This document shows positions 44,221 to 53,530 of a DNA stretch of 64,000 nucleotides, piece by piece (within the stretch, counting starts at the first letter, position 1; each line of letters starts with the position of its first letter). The notes beneath the pieces were generated by a model. That model saw only the letters and a list, made by a program, of their open reading frames with translations. It ran no database searches and was not told where the DNA came from. This DNA is from Herpetosiphon geysericola (GTDB lineage: Bacteria > Chloroflexota > Chloroflexia > Chloroflexales > Herpetosiphonaceae). Made by a program: the position numbers and the translations under genes. The stretch spans positions 124,001 through 188,000 of the forward strand of contig NZ_LGKP01000012.1 in NCBI RefSeq assembly GCF_001306135.1. Reading direction: 5' to 3'.

Positions 44221-44873
44221 TTTTCGATTAGCGCTGCTAAACCATCCACATCAAGTACCAGCACATGGCCGCGTGCCAACTCCACCAAGCCTTCATCGGA
44301 CATTTGGCGCAAGGTGCGGCCAATAATTTCGCGCACCGTGCCAGCCCGCGCCGCCAACTCCTGATGAGTTAAAGCAGCGGTGCCATCAGCAGCCTCGTGC
44401 AACAAAATCCGTGCCAAACGGGCGCGTACTGTGCGAAACGCCAAATCTTCCAGCAGCACCGCTAAATCGCGGGCTTGGGCTGCCAAATCGCGTAGCAAAA
44501 TCAAGCTAAATTCAGGGTGACTGCGCAACACATCGGGCAAGGCCGCAGTTGGTAAATGCACGCACCGGGTGGGAGCCATCGCGCGGGCGGTTGCTGGCGC
44601 TGGGCCTGCATCAACAAACGGCTCGATATTAAACAGCTCGCCAGTTTCGGCGATTGAAAGCACCTGCTCGCGGCCATCGTTGGCAGTGCGCGAAAGCCGC
44701 ACCCTGCCTTCTAAAATGCCAAACAAGCCAAAACGCGGGTCGTCCTCAAGCACCAAATATTGGCCAGGCCGAAACGAACGAACTTCCATTGCTCTGGCAA
44801 GATCGCGCAAAGCTACTGGATCAAGCGCAGCAAAACGGGTCAATTGCCGCAGAACTTCAACATCAACACTCAT
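44217..44873 (-). CDS. Crp/Fnr-family regulator
   Basis: A 218-residue regulator with a cyclic-nucleotide-like sensor domain (GQYLVLEDDPRFGLFGILEGRVRLSR; FNIEPFVDAGPA) and a C-terminal winged helix (LTHQELAARAGTVREIIGRTLRQMSDEGLVEL near 165-198). No iron-sulfur cysteines are present, so it is a Crp-type ligand sensor, not Fnr. Convergent overlap with Uma2. No target is visible. Confidence 0.92.
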   Translation of the reverse strand: MSVDVEVLRQLTRFAALDPVALRDLARAMEVRSFRPGQYLVLEDDPRFGLFGILEGRVRLSRTANDGREQVLSIAETGELFNIEPFVDAGPAPATARAMAPTRCVHLPTAALPDVLRSHPEFSLILLRDLAAQARDLAVLLEDLAFRTVRARLARILLHEAADGTAALTHQELAARAGTVREIIGRTLRQMSDEGLVELARGHVLVLDVDGLAALIEN

Positions 44874-44934
44874 ATCAAACAGCGCCTCATGCGCGAAATT
44901 GTTATTTGAAGGGGCCAGGATTCAGGGTTCAGAT

Positions 44935-45018
44935 TATGCTTGAACAAATGTATAGAATCCCTGTCATCCAAATCCTGATCACTGATCCCTAACTCCTGAC
45001 CCCTACTCCCTAACCTCT
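44935..45018. repeat. CTGATCCCTAACTCC satellite in the gap before the epimerase gene
   Basis: Imperfect units of CTGATCCCTAACTCCTGACC (44979-45018), plus a CAGGATTCAGGG pair nearby. The same family appears at about 57693-57737, and its complement at 29569 and 62930. Confidence 0.7.
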
Positions 45019-45096
45019 AGTGTAGCATAGCAGCAACAATTTGTGATATTATGTGCAAATAATCTAAAATAGAATTATTTGAGGATGTATACAATC

Positions 45097-46143
45097 ATGA
45101 CTCGTCAAAAAGTGTTAGTAACAGGCGGCGCTGGCTTCCTTGGGATTAACCTCTTGCGCTACCTTGATGCCAAAGGCTACGACCTTATTTCATATGATTT
45201 TGCTGATTGGACGTACCCTGATCTCAAAGATCATATTACGATCATTAAGGACGATATTCGCAACGTTGCAGGGCTTGATCGCGCCATGCAAGGGGTCGAT
45301 TTCGTGGTGCATACTGCTGCTGCCTTGCCACTTTATTCAGCCGAGGATATTTTCTCGACCGATATTGATGGCACGCGCAATGTGCTTGATGTGGCCAAAA
45401 AACATGGCGTAAAACGGGTGGTTCACGTTTCATCAACTGCCGTTTATGGCATTCCCGACCATCATCCATTGGTTGAAAACGACCGTTTGGATGGTGTTGG
45501 CCCGTATGGTAAAGCCAAAGTGATGGCTGAATATGTGGCCTTGGAACATCGCGCTAAGGGCATGGAAGTGGCAATTATTCGGCCAAAATCGTTCATTGGG
45601 CCAGAACGGCTTGGCGTTTTTGCCTTGCTTTTCGATTGGGCACTTGATGGCCACAATTTCCCGATGATCGGCAATGGCAAAAATCGCTATCAATTGCTTG
45701 ATGTGGAAGATCTTTGCGATGCGATTTATTTGTCGATGACCTTGCCTGCTGAAGTTGCCAACGATACCTTCAACATTGGGGCCAAAGAATTCGCCACCAT
45801 GAAGGAAGATTATCAAGCAGTGCTTGATTACGCTGGCCATGGCAAAAAGATTATTGGTTCGCCTGCAACTCCCGCAATTTGGACGTTGCGCGCCTTGGAA
45901 TTCTTGCGAGTTTCGCCGCTCTACAAGTGGGTTTATGAAACCGCCTCGAAAGATTCGTTTGTTTCAATCGAGAAGGCCGAAACCCAACTTGGATGGAAGC
46001 CTAAATTCTCGAACCAAGATGCCTTGTTGCGCAACTTCAAGTGGTATATCGACAATCGCCACGCCTTTGCTAACGCTTCAGGGGTGACCCACCGCGTGCC
46101 ATGGAAACAAGGCGCGATTGGTTTACTCAAAAAAGCCTTCTAA
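45097..46143 (+). CDS. NAD-dependent epimerase/dehydratase (extended SDR)
   Basis: A 348-residue extended SDR. VLVTGGAGFLGINLLRYL (Rossmann GxxGxxG), SSTAVYG and PYGKAKVMAEYVAL (catalytic Tyr-x-x-x-Lys) mark the family. Substrate is probably a nucleotide sugar or a dihydroflavonol-like ketone. ATG 45097 is chosen (GAGGATG at 45081, spacing about 10). ATG 45085 is a possible alternative. Followed by a strong terminator. No partner genes are adjacent. Confidence 0.9.
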   Translation: MTRQKVLVTGGAGFLGINLLRYLDAKGYDLISYDFADWTYPDLKDHITIIKDDIRNVAGLDRAMQGVDFVVHTAAALPLYSAEDIFSTDIDGTRNVLDVAKKHGVKRVVHVSSTAVYGIPDHHPLVENDRLDGVGPYGKAKVMAEYVALEHRAKGMEVAIIRPKSFIGPERLGVFALLFDWALDGHNFPMIGNGKNRYQLLDVEDLCDAIYLSMTLPAEVANDTFNIGAKEFATMKEDYQAVLDYAGHGKKIIGSPATPAIWTLRALEFLRVSPLYKWVYETASKDSFVSIEKAETQLGWKPKFSNQDALLRNFKWYIDNRHAFANASGVTHRVPWKQGAIGLLKKAF

Positions 46144-46148
46144 ACATA

Positions 46149-46186
46149 AAACTACGTCTAGCGTATAATGCTGGGCGTAGTTTTTT
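46149..46186 (+). terminator. intrinsic terminator after the epimerase gene
   Basis: AAACTACGTCTAG pairs with CTGGGCGTAGTTT (two G-U pairs), followed by TTTTTT. Confidence 0.88.
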
Positions 46187-46212
46187 AATTTAATTCGATT
46201 AACGAGGTATCT

Positions 46213-47115
46213 ATGCCCTTAGCAATTGCCGTTCACGGTGGCGCTGGCGATATTCCCGAATCATTGCGCCCAGACCATGCCGCTGGAATCCAAGCAGCCT
46301 TGCGTGCAGGCAAAGCAGTGTTGCAAGCTGGTGGCACGGCGCTTGAGGCCGCAATCGCCGCAGTTATCGTCTTGGAAGATTTGCCCGCCTTCAATGCTGG
46401 CTATGGCAGCGTGCTCAATCGCGAAGGCTTTGTCCAAATGGATGCTGGCTTGATGGATGGCACAAGCCTTGATGTTGGCGCGGTTGGCGCAATCGAGGGC
46501 ATCAAAAACCCAATTTTGGCCGCTCAAGCGGTGTTGAAAACTCCGCATATTTTGTTTGCCAAGGCTGATGCTGAGGCGGTAGCGCGCGCTGCTGGAGTTG
46601 AGTTTGTCGATAATGCCAGCTTGATCACGCCTCGGCGCCATGCCCAATGGGCTAGCGGCGATCGCGATTTTAAGGTTGATTCGGGTAGCACTGATGCTGA
46701 AACGATTGCCGATACGGTGGGTGCGGTTGCACTCGATGGCTTGGGCAATATCGCGGCGGCCACTTCAACTGGCGGCATGAGCGGCAAGCCCTTGGGCCGC
46801 ATCGGCGATTCGCCAATTCCTGGCGGTGGTTTTTATGCAGATAGCCATGCTGGCGGTTGCTCAACCACGGGCTGGGGCGAAACGATTGCGCGCGTCTTGC
46901 TGGCACGGCGAGCAATCGAAAATCTCGAACGTGGCATGGATGTGCAGGCGGCTGCCGAGGCCGCAGTTGCTGTGTTGGGACAACGGATCGAAGGCGGCGA
47001 GGGCGGCCTCATTTTGATTGCCAGCAATGGCCAAATCGGCGCAGCCTTCAATTCGCAGCGCATGACCCACGCCTATTGGAACAATATCGACGATCAAGAA
47101 CAGATCATTGCCTAA
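46213..47115 (+). CDS. isoaspartyl peptidase/L-asparaginase, Ntn-hydrolase type
   Basis: A 300-residue plant-type asparaginase. IAVHGGAGDIPESL opens the fold. DTVGAVALDGLGNIAAATSTGG carries the nucleophilic threonine (near residue 167 in DTVGAV), the site where the precursor autocleaves into alpha and beta chains. GDSPIPGGGFYAD and CSTTGWGETI complete the active site. It hydrolyses isoaspartyl dipeptides and asparagine. GAGG lies upstream. Confidence 0.95.
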   Translation: MPLAIAVHGGAGDIPESLRPDHAAGIQAALRAGKAVLQAGGTALEAAIAAVIVLEDLPAFNAGYGSVLNREGFVQMDAGLMDGTSLDVGAVGAIEGIKNPILAAQAVLKTPHILFAKADAEAVARAAGVEFVDNASLITPRRHAQWASGDRDFKVDSGSTDAETIADTVGAVALDGLGNIAAATSTGGMSGKPLGRIGDSPIPGGGFYADSHAGGCSTTGWGETIARVLLARRAIENLERGMDVQAAAEAAVAVLGQRIEGGEGGLILIASNGQIGAAFNSQRMTHAYWNNIDDQEQIIA

Positions 47116-47143
47116 GTGCAATGAGTGGAGTTGAATTGTAGGG

Positions 47144-47247
47144 TTTATCCATTATTGAATGGTTTTGGATTTCATCGATGTTCCACTGCTATCCGCTAAA
47201 TCTGCTTTAGGGGGTGCAGGGGGATTAAAGCCCCCTGCGTTTCCCGC
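47144..47247. repeat. double-hairpin repeat copy B plus flank, truncated, first half of a duplication
   Basis: The repeat part begins at 47209 and stops after TTTCCCGC, losing the second hairpin. Its 65-nt left flank is identical (one mismatch) to that of copy C, 232 bp downstream, showing that this 104-bp segment was duplicated. Confidence 0.85.
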
Positions 47248-47375
47248 AAGGACAATCTGCGCCCAAACGACCTTCATTGATGAACCTGCGGATGCGTGGT
47301 GGACTGCGAATACCGACCCTTCGATGGGGTTAGGTTGCGGGAATACCCCGGTTGTCAATCCAATAAACCAATACA

Positions 47376-47505
47376 TTTATCCATTATTAAATGGTTTTGG
47401 ATTTCATCGATGTTCCACTGCTATCCGCTAAATCTGCTTTAGGGGGTGCAGGGGGATTAAAGCCCCCTGCGTTTCCCGCCTTGAGGCGGGACGGAAGGGT
47501 GGTGA
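47376..47505. repeat. double-hairpin repeat copy C plus duplicated flank
   Basis: Positions 47376-47479 repeat 47144-47247 with one mismatch. The full 65-nt element is 47441-47505, with both hairpins. Between the two copies lies 128 bp of unrelated sequence with no gene. Confidence 0.9.
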
Positions 47506-47557
47506 TCATCAGTTGATGTTGATGTCCAATCTAATCAGAGCGGAATGGAAACTGCTT

Positions 47558-48016
47558 TTAAGCCTCAGATTCCTCGCGATACATCCGTTCCAAGGCCTCG
47601 ACTGCTCGATTCATCAGGACTAAAAATTGGGCTTGATCGCTGGGCGAAAGCCCGCTCAGCAATTGAGTAAAACGATCAAGATGGGCATTGTGCATTTCGG
47701 CCAGCATGCGTGCGCCATCAGTGCTCAGTCGCAACAAAACCCGCCGACTATCAACCTGATCTTGCAGGCGTTCAAGCAAGCCGCTGGCTTCAAGTTTACG
47801 GGTTAGCACGGTTACCGAGGGCGGCGTCATAGCCAAGGCCTCGGCCAAATCCTTCATCGGCAAGCCTGGCTGGTTTTCCAAAATAAACATGGCGCGTAAG
47901 TGTGAATGCGATAAGCCTAAATCATGAATTTTGGCGTAGGCTCCATCCATCGGCATGCGCTTCGTCCGATCGATCAATTGAATGAATTGTTGGGCATATT
48001 CACGGCTTGTTGTCAT
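47558..48016 (-). CDS. MarR-family regulator
   Basis: A 152-residue MarR protein with the winged helix LSHSHLRAMFILENQPGLPMKDLAEALAMTPPSVTVLTRKLEASGLLER and the wing DSRRVLLRLSTDGARML. Probably represses itself and the divergent MDR reductase via the TTAGTTAAGTTAACTAA palindrome between them. Such regulators respond to aromatic acids or oxidants, but the ligand here is unknown. Confidence 0.93.
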   Translation of the reverse strand: MTTSREYAQQFIQLIDRTKRMPMDGAYAKIHDLGLSHSHLRAMFILENQPGLPMKDLAEALAMTPPSVTVLTRKLEASGLLERLQDQVDSRRVLLRLSTDGARMLAEMHNAHLDRFTQLLSGLSPSDQAQFLVLMNRAVEALERMYREESEA

Positions 48017-48057
48017 GGTAGATCACTATATCTAACGGCTACATTGCCGCTTACAAT

Positions 48058-48074
48058 TTAGTTAAGTTAACTAA
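48058..48074. promoter_or_regulatory. MarR operator palindrome
   Basis: TTAGTTAAGTTAACTAA: perfect 7-bp arms (TTAGTTA/TAACTAA) around AGT, 42 bp upstream of the MarR start and about 120 bp before the MDR gene. Confidence 0.75.
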
Positions 48075-48194
48075 CTATCTTGATCATACTGCAAAATAAT
48101 GTAGCGTCAAGTAGCGAATTACTAGAATCGGGCGACTATTCAGGCCAAAACGCGGTATGATAGCAGCGCAAAGCCTAGAGAAGGATCTGGATTT

Positions 48195-49223
48195 ATGAGC
48201 GAACAACCAACCTTTGATCCAACGATTATTCGTACTAAAGCCTTGATTATCAGCGATTATAGTGGCGATTTGGCGAAACTTACGCTGGTTGAGCGCAATT
48301 TGCGTCCGCTCAAAGCGCACGAAGTGCTGGTCAAAGTTGCTGCTACGCCAATCAATCCCTCGGATATGATGTTTATAAATGGTAGCTATGGTATCACAAA
48401 GCCACTGCCTGCGGTGCCGGGCTTTGAAGGTAGCGGCACAATTGTGAGTACTGGCGATCAATTATATAGCAAAGTGCTGCTTGGCAAGCGGGTTTCTTTT
48501 GCAACCCAAGCTCCCGAAGACGATGGCGCATGGGCAGATTATGTTATTGTAGCGGCGCGCCAATGTTTGCCTTTGGCCGAGAGCCTGAGTTTTGAGCAAG
48601 CAGCCTCAGCAATTGTTAATCCTGTCAGTGCTTGGGCGTTGATCGATATTGCTCGCCAGCGCCAAGCCAAAGCCGTAGTGCAAACCGCTGCCGCCAGTCA
48701 ATTGGGCCGCATGCTCGTGCGTTTGGCCCAGCGCGAAAAACTGACCCTGATCAATATTGTTCGCCGTGAAGCCCAAGTTGAATTATTGCAAGCGCTGGGA
48801 GCTGAATATGTGCTGAATTCGAGCAGCCCTGATTTTGCTGAGATGCTGAGCAAACTGTGCCATGAACAGCAGGCAAATTTGGCTTTTGATGCAGTTGGCG
48901 GGGAATTAGTGGGGCAGGTGGTGAGCGCAATGCCCAAAGGTAGCACGATTATGGTCTATGGAGCCTTGGCTGATAGTGCCTGCCAGATCGATCCACGCAG
49001 CTTAATTTTTGAAAATAAACATGTCACCGGGTTTTGGCTCACCGATTGGATCGGCCAGATTAATCCATTGAATTTTGCCCGAATCACCAAAAATGTGCAA
49101 AAACTGCTGCTTGATGAGCTGACTTCAACGGTTCAAGGGCGTTTTAAGCTCCACGAAGCCCAAAACGCCCTTGAATTGTACCAAGCCAATATGACTGGCG
49201 GCAAGGTTTTGTTTACGCCCTAG
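48195..49223 (+). CDS. zinc-independent MDR reductase/dehydrogenase
   Basis: A 342-residue medium-chain dehydrogenase/reductase of the quinone oxidoreductase/enoyl-thioester reductase branch. ATPINPSDMMFINGSYG and PAVPGFEGSGTIV mark the N-terminal barrel; the zinc-ligand cysteines are absent. QTAAASQLGRMLVRLAQ is the NADPH site and GAEYVLNSSSPDF the following segment. It probably reduces a conjugated ketone or quinone. AAGGA lies upstream. Divergent from the MarR gene, which likely controls it. Its stop overlaps that of the convergent ABC permease. Confidence 0.9.
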   Translation: MSEQPTFDPTIIRTKALIISDYSGDLAKLTLVERNLRPLKAHEVLVKVAATPINPSDMMFINGSYGITKPLPAVPGFEGSGTIVSTGDQLYSKVLLGKRVSFATQAPEDDGAWADYVIVAARQCLPLAESLSFEQAASAIVNPVSAWALIDIARQRQAKAVVQTAAASQLGRMLVRLAQREKLTLINIVRREAQVELLQALGAEYVLNSSSPDFAEMLSKLCHEQQANLAFDAVGGELVGQVVSAMPKGSTIMVYGALADSACQIDPRSLIFENKHVTGFWLTDWIGQINPLNFARITKNVQKLLLDELTSTVQGRFKLHEAQNALELYQANMTGGKVLFTP

Positions 49224-50080
49224 TAGGCCGTGTTCATATCCAACAAGCCTTTTTCTTTGGCGCGATGTTCGGCGCGGCGCTGTAATGGAATTGAAATGAC
49301 GGCCATGGCTATTGCTGAACCCAGCAAAATCAGCAATAAATTGCTGGTGCTCAATTGATTCAGTCCCGTGTTGTAGACAGGATTCTGCGCATCGACCCAC
49401 AAGGCGCGGCGCATGCCCTCAAGCCAGTAGGTAAGCGGCACGGCGCGGGTGATCACTTGCATCCAATTGGGTAGCACTGTAATGGGAAATAACGCGCCAG
49501 TGAACAGGTACAGCGCGCCGGAAACTGCTTGGCCGACAAAGCCAGCATGGCGCGCAATCATCAAGGTTACGCCAGCCAAAATCTGGGCAGCAAAGGTCAC
49601 AATGAGTAGCCCCAGCAAAGAAACGACCAGCAACAAGGGCCAATCAATTGTGCTCAGCCGAATTGGAATATCCAAAACCAGAGCGCCAAAGGTCAGAGTT
49701 AATGGCACTGCCAAAAAGTTGATTGAAACTTTGGCAAAGCCACGGCCCCACAAATAGCCATACATCGACGATGGTGTGATCGCAATATATTTGAGCATGC
49801 CCATTCGTTCGCGGTCTTCGAGCACTGCCCACGCCATGCTATCGAGCAACAAGGCCACAATCGAATAGACAACTGTGCCAATAAACACGTAGGGCAAGAG
49901 ATCAGCGCCGCTTGCATTGCCAGTGCGCTGCAACACCCGCAACATCATGGTCATAATCAAGCCATTCGACATCGGCAGCAAAAGCGACCACAAAATATAA
50001 AAAAGCGGATTCGTCCAGTTGCTCTCGGTTTTCCAACCCAACCAAGCGCCAACCCGAAACGCCTGCCAAAATCGCTGCAT
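49220..50080 (-). CDS. ABC-2 type exporter permease (subunit 2)
   Basis: A 286-residue membrane protein with about six helices and the ABC2 signature PLTYWLEGMRRALWVDAQNP. The three-gene unit (ATPase 52127-51138, permease 1 51141-50257, permease 2) resembles DrrAB-type antibiotic or lipid exporters. AAGGGG lies upstream of the ATG. Separated from permease 1 by a 176-bp gap of satellite DNA. Confidence 0.92.
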   Translation of the reverse strand: MQRFWQAFRVGAWLGWKTESNWTNPLFYILWSLLLPMSNGLIMTMMLRVLQRTGNASGADLLPYVFIGTVVYSIVALLLDSMAWAVLEDRERMGMLKYIAITPSSMYGYLWGRGFAKVSINFLAVPLTLTFGALVLDIPIRLSTIDWPLLLVVSLLGLLIVTFAAQILAGVTLMIARHAGFVGQAVSGALYLFTGALFPITVLPNWMQVITRAVPLTYWLEGMRRALWVDAQNPVYNTGLNQLSTSNLLLILLGSAIAMAVISIPLQRRAEHRAKEKGLLDMNTAY

Positions 50081-50256
50081 AAAAACCCCTTAGTAAAAGC
50101 AGAAGGCAAAAATCAAAAGTCAAAATGACCAAACTCAAGCCAGAAGGCAAAAATCAAAACGTAATACTAAGGAGATCACAACGCAAAACTGATGAACATT
50201 CCGATCTTTGGAATGCTTTAATCTTGCTTCTGATTTTTGCCCTTTGACTTTTGCGC
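50081..50256. repeat. AGAAGGCAAAAATCAAAAGTC satellite between the two permeases
   Basis: Imperfect units of AAGGCAAAAATCAAAAGTC at about 50099-50125 and 50142-50157, then the reverse complement (TTCTGATTTTTGCCCTTTGAC) at about 50227-50246. The opposing copies can form a long hairpin in the exporter mRNA. Confidence 0.75.
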
Positions 50257-51141
50257 TTAATTGCCTCGTTCGGTTAGGCGGCCATCTTGGCGCGATTTGC
50301 GCTCCATACGCTGCAACGACCAGCGGGCCAAAAGGCCGAAGAATAAGGCTAGGCCAGCTAAAATTGCGGCTTCGCTGCCAACACTCAGAAATTGAAATTG
50401 CTGCATCATCTCAGGAAACAGCAGTTGGCGCATCGCATCGAGGCCTAAAGTTAATGGCACGATTGAAGCACCAGTTGCGACCACCGTGCCCAAGGCTTTG
50501 ACCGGAAAGTGAAAGCCAGAGACAAAGAACACTGGCTCTTGCAAGGCAGCGGTCATCTGCCAAGCGCCCCGCCCATAAACCAAGAAAATTGAGCTGAGCA
50601 ACATTCCCATGCCATACAAGGCAATCAGCGACAAGAAGAAAACGCCAATCAAGGCTAACCAGCTGGTTGCTTGATAGCTAATGCCAAAAATCAACGAGCC
50701 GCCAATTAGAATAATCGTTGCTCGAATGGTCGTTGAGAATAAACCACCCAAGGCCATACCAGTCAAAATTGCCATGCGCGAGGTTGGCGCGAGCATATAC
50801 AACTGCAAATTGCCCTGCTCTTTATCCCAATACAATTGCATGGCCATCGACCAAAGCACATTCAGCCAAAAGGCCGTCATTGCGCCGCCAACCAACACTA
50901 AGCCTTTGTATGAAGCGGGTGCGCCAATTGCCTCGTAAACCAACACATACGACATGGTGGTCATAAACGGCAAGAAGATGTCGAAGAACAACCAACTCAG
51001 TTCGCGTTGAATGCCGATGACCCGTGGATAGGCGCGTCCAATCACCGAGCGCCAAAAGATCGTAAAAGCGCTTGGCCCTTTGCCACGCCGTGGATTCGGC
51101 TCGCGCTCGACTGCTGTATGTTTATCTAAAATCACGCTCAT
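50257..51141 (-). CDS. ABC-2 type exporter permease (subunit 1)
   Basis: A 294-residue membrane protein with about six helices (VLVYEAIGAPASYKGLVLVGGAMTAFW; FGISYQATSWLALIGVFFLSLIALYG) and the ABC2 style FPVKALGTVVATGASIVPLTLGLDAMRQLL. ATG 51141 overlaps the stop of the ATPase gene by four bases (ATGA), so translation is coupled. Forms the membrane channel with the second permease. Confidence 0.92.
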   Translation of the reverse strand: MSVILDKHTAVEREPNPRRGKGPSAFTIFWRSVIGRAYPRVIGIQRELSWLFFDIFLPFMTTMSYVLVYEAIGAPASYKGLVLVGGAMTAFWLNVLWSMAMQLYWDKEQGNLQLYMLAPTSRMAILTGMALGGLFSTTIRATIILIGGSLIFGISYQATSWLALIGVFFLSLIALYGMGMLLSSIFLVYGRGAWQMTAALQEPVFFVSGFHFPVKALGTVVATGASIVPLTLGLDAMRQLLFPEMMQQFQFLSVGSEAAILAGLALFFGLLARWSLQRMERKSRQDGRLTERGN

Positions 51142-52127
51142 GCAGTGGCCTCACTTTCGGATAACGAGTGGCCGACGAGGTTAACAAAAACATCTTCGAG
51201 CGTTGGTTGGCGTTTTTCGAGCGATAACAAGCCAGCATTATGGTTGGCAAGTTGGCTCAACACTTGGGGCAAAATCGCATCGTCACGTAGAATCAAGCTT
51301 AATTCATCACGTTGGTCGCCGCTGCGTTGGCTGATGCTTTGCACGCCCGCAATCTGCTCGACTGCTTGCAAAAAGGCTGGCGCAACTGGCGTGGTAAACA
51401 GGCGAAAAACCACATCTTGTTGCAACGAATATTTGAGGCTGGTTGGCGTATCGCAGGCCAAAATTGTGCCGCCGCTAATAATTGCCACCCGATCACACAA
51501 TTCGTCGGCTTCTTGCATGTAGTGGGTAGTCAAAACGACGGTTTTGCCAGGGTTAGTATCAAGCCAGTGGCGGGTGTAGGTGCGTAAGGTTCGCGCCGCT
51601 TCAACATCAAGCCCAAGCGTTGGCTCATCAAGAAACAACACATCAGGGTCGGTTAATAAGCCACGAATGTAGTTCATTTTTTGGCGCAAGCCAGTTGATA
51701 GAAAGCTCACACGGGTTTTGGCCCGATCAGCCAAGCCCATAACTTCAAGCAATTCGTCGATTCGTTTATTAGCTACTTTACTGTCCATGCCATGAAACTG
51801 GGTAAACATCCACAAGTTTTCGCGCACGGTGAGCAAGCCATAGCCCGACGATTCGCCACCAGAAACCATATTGATATGGCGGCGCACTGCATCGGCTTCG
51901 TGCAACACATCAAAGCCCCAAACCTCGGCAGTGCCGCCACTTGGTAACAACAGCGTGGTCAGAATTTTAATTGTGGTGGTTTTTCCAGCGCCATTCGGCC
52001 CCAAAAAACCAAATAATTCGCCTGGACGTACTGCTAAATCAACCCCATCAAGTGCCTTCAAGACGCGCTCTTTGGTTTTATAAGTCCGTTGCAAATTGAC
52101 GGTTCGAATGGCATATTCAGGCTGCAT
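51138..52127 (-). CDS. ABC-2 exporter ATPase (DrrA-like)
   Basis: A 329-residue ATPase: Walker A GPNGAGKTT (near 43), ABC signature in FLSTGLRQKMNYIRGLL (an unusual STG for SGG), Walker B DVLFLDEPTLGLD and switch H in VVLTTHYMQEADEL. The C-terminal extension is typical of DrrA-type drug or lipid exporters. ATG 52127 (MQPEYAI) is preferred over a GTG at 52139. GAGGA lies just upstream. Starts the exporter operon. Confidence 0.95.
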   Translation of the reverse strand: MQPEYAIRTVNLQRTYKTKERVLKALDGVDLAVRPGELFGFLGPNGAGKTTTIKILTTLLLPSGGTAEVWGFDVLHEADAVRRHINMVSGGESSGYGLLTVRENLWMFTQFHGMDSKVANKRIDELLEVMGLADRAKTRVSFLSTGLRQKMNYIRGLLTDPDVLFLDEPTLGLDVEAARTLRTYTRHWLDTNPGKTVVLTTHYMQEADELCDRVAIISGGTILACDTPTSLKYSLQQDVVFRLFTTPVAPAFLQAVEQIAGVQSISQRSGDQRDELSLILRDDAILPQVLSQLANHNAGLLSLEKRQPTLEDVFVNLVGHSLSESEATA

Positions 52128-52298
52128 ATTTCCTCGCACAGAAAGTAAACACCGCCTAGCGGCAGTGTAGCTCGATTTGCTATCAACAATTGATCATCTG
52201 GTGATTAGCATAGCTCAATCGTGCGTTTGGAGTATGGGTCTAGAGAACGATTGATCGTTCGCTAAATGCTTTGGGGTGAATGACGCTGAAATTATTGC

Positions 52299-53516
52299 TT
52301 ATTGTAAGGCGGCGATGAGGCTGGGCATGGCTCCCATCGCGGCGTAAAATTCCGAGCCATCGGGCGTAGGCGTGGGATACGAACTCATTTTGGCGAACAC
52401 CAGCTCAGCTTTGGGCGCAATGTACAGCATCTGCCCGCCATAGCCATGGGCAATATAGGCTCCGTGTTGATTATGAGTGTTCCACCATTGGTAATTGTAG
52501 GAATAGTTGGCGTTGCTTGGGTGGGCAATTGCACTATTGGCAAAGACTGCTTGATCGCCGCCAGCCTCAATCGCCGCAACTGCTGTTGCGGGCAGAATTT
52601 GCTGGCCATTGAACGAACCACGTTGGAGCAACATTTGCCCAAAGCGCGCCATATCGCGCAGCGTCGAGCAAAAACCAGAGCCAGCAGTTTCAGCACAGGC
52701 CGAATCGACCACCCACAGCGCATCACGCTCAGCGCCAAGTTTGCGCCAAATATGCTGCGATACGGCCTCGGCCAAACTGCAATTTAGCACCCGCTTGATA
52801 ATCCAAGCCAAAACATCGGTATTTGGCGTTTGGTAGCTAAAGCGCTGGCCATGCTCGCCAGTTTTCAGCATCGTCGGCAGAAATTCATAGACATTGGTTG
52901 GGCCGTCATACTCGCTAGGGCGCTCATTCCAGCCCAAGGCCACGCCATAGTTGAAATTTTCAGTTACCAGATTGCCAGTTTGCTCGCTAAACCCAACTGC
53001 TGTGCTCATGCCAAGCACCTGGGCAAGGGTTGCAGCGCCAAAGCCACTATCAGCTAATTCGGGCAAATAGCTGGCAACCGTTGCCTGCGGATCGAGCAAT
53101 TGCTCAGCAACCAGCAACGCCGCCAAAGTTCCAGTAACCGATTTGCTGCCCGAAGCCCAAGCATGCAGGGTTTGGGGTTGCATACCGTTCAAATAGCGTT
53201 CATAAATTACCTTGCCACGGTGTAAAACCATAATTCCATCGGTGTAACTTTGCTCAACCATATGATTAAAGTCAAATTCTTGGCTGAGGTAATTTTTATA
53301 GCGAATTGAATCCAAGTCTTGGAGATTGTAGCTAAATTCGCTGCTTGGCCCATTGCCATGCCAAACATCGGCCACCGGATTGAGCAACTGAATGTTTTGG
53401 AAGCTCCAACGATTGTAGGGCTTGAGCAATTGTTGCGCATGTTGGACGCTTGATGCAGGTGGAAAGCCCTGCATCAAGCCTAATTCAACGGCAGTTTGAG
53501 GAATTGGCTGGTTCAT
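52299..53516 (-). CDS. beta-lactamase-fold serine hydrolase (NylB-like)
   Basis: A 405-residue class-C/esterase-type serine hydrolase. SGSK (in WASGSKSVTG, near 124) is the catalytic SxxK, and YQTPNTDVLAWI plays the tyrosine (YxN-like) role found in 6-aminohexanoate dimer hydrolases, followed by AHGYGGQMLYI. Without a signal peptide it is cytosolic, so it is not a periplasmic antibiotic lactamase. AAGGAG lies upstream. It follows the 53531-54076 gene by 14 bp. Confidence 0.92.
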   Translation of the reverse strand: MNQPIPQTAVELGLMQGFPPASSVQHAQQLLKPYNRWSFQNIQLLNPVADVWHGNGPSSEFSYNLQDLDSIRYKNYLSQEFDFNHMVEQSYTDGIMVLHRGKVIYERYLNGMQPQTLHAWASGSKSVTGTLAALLVAEQLLDPQATVASYLPELADSGFGAATLAQVLGMSTAVGFSEQTGNLVTENFNYGVALGWNERPSEYDGPTNVYEFLPTMLKTGEHGQRFSYQTPNTDVLAWIIKRVLNCSLAEAVSQHIWRKLGAERDALWVVDSACAETAGSGFCSTLRDMARFGQMLLQRGSFNGQQILPATAVAAIEAGGDQAVFANSAIAHPSNANYSYNYQWWNTHNQHGAYIAHGYGGQMLYIAPKAELVFAKMSSYPTPTPDGSEFYAAMGAMPSLIAALQ

Positions 53517-53530
53517 GATGACTCCTTTTT

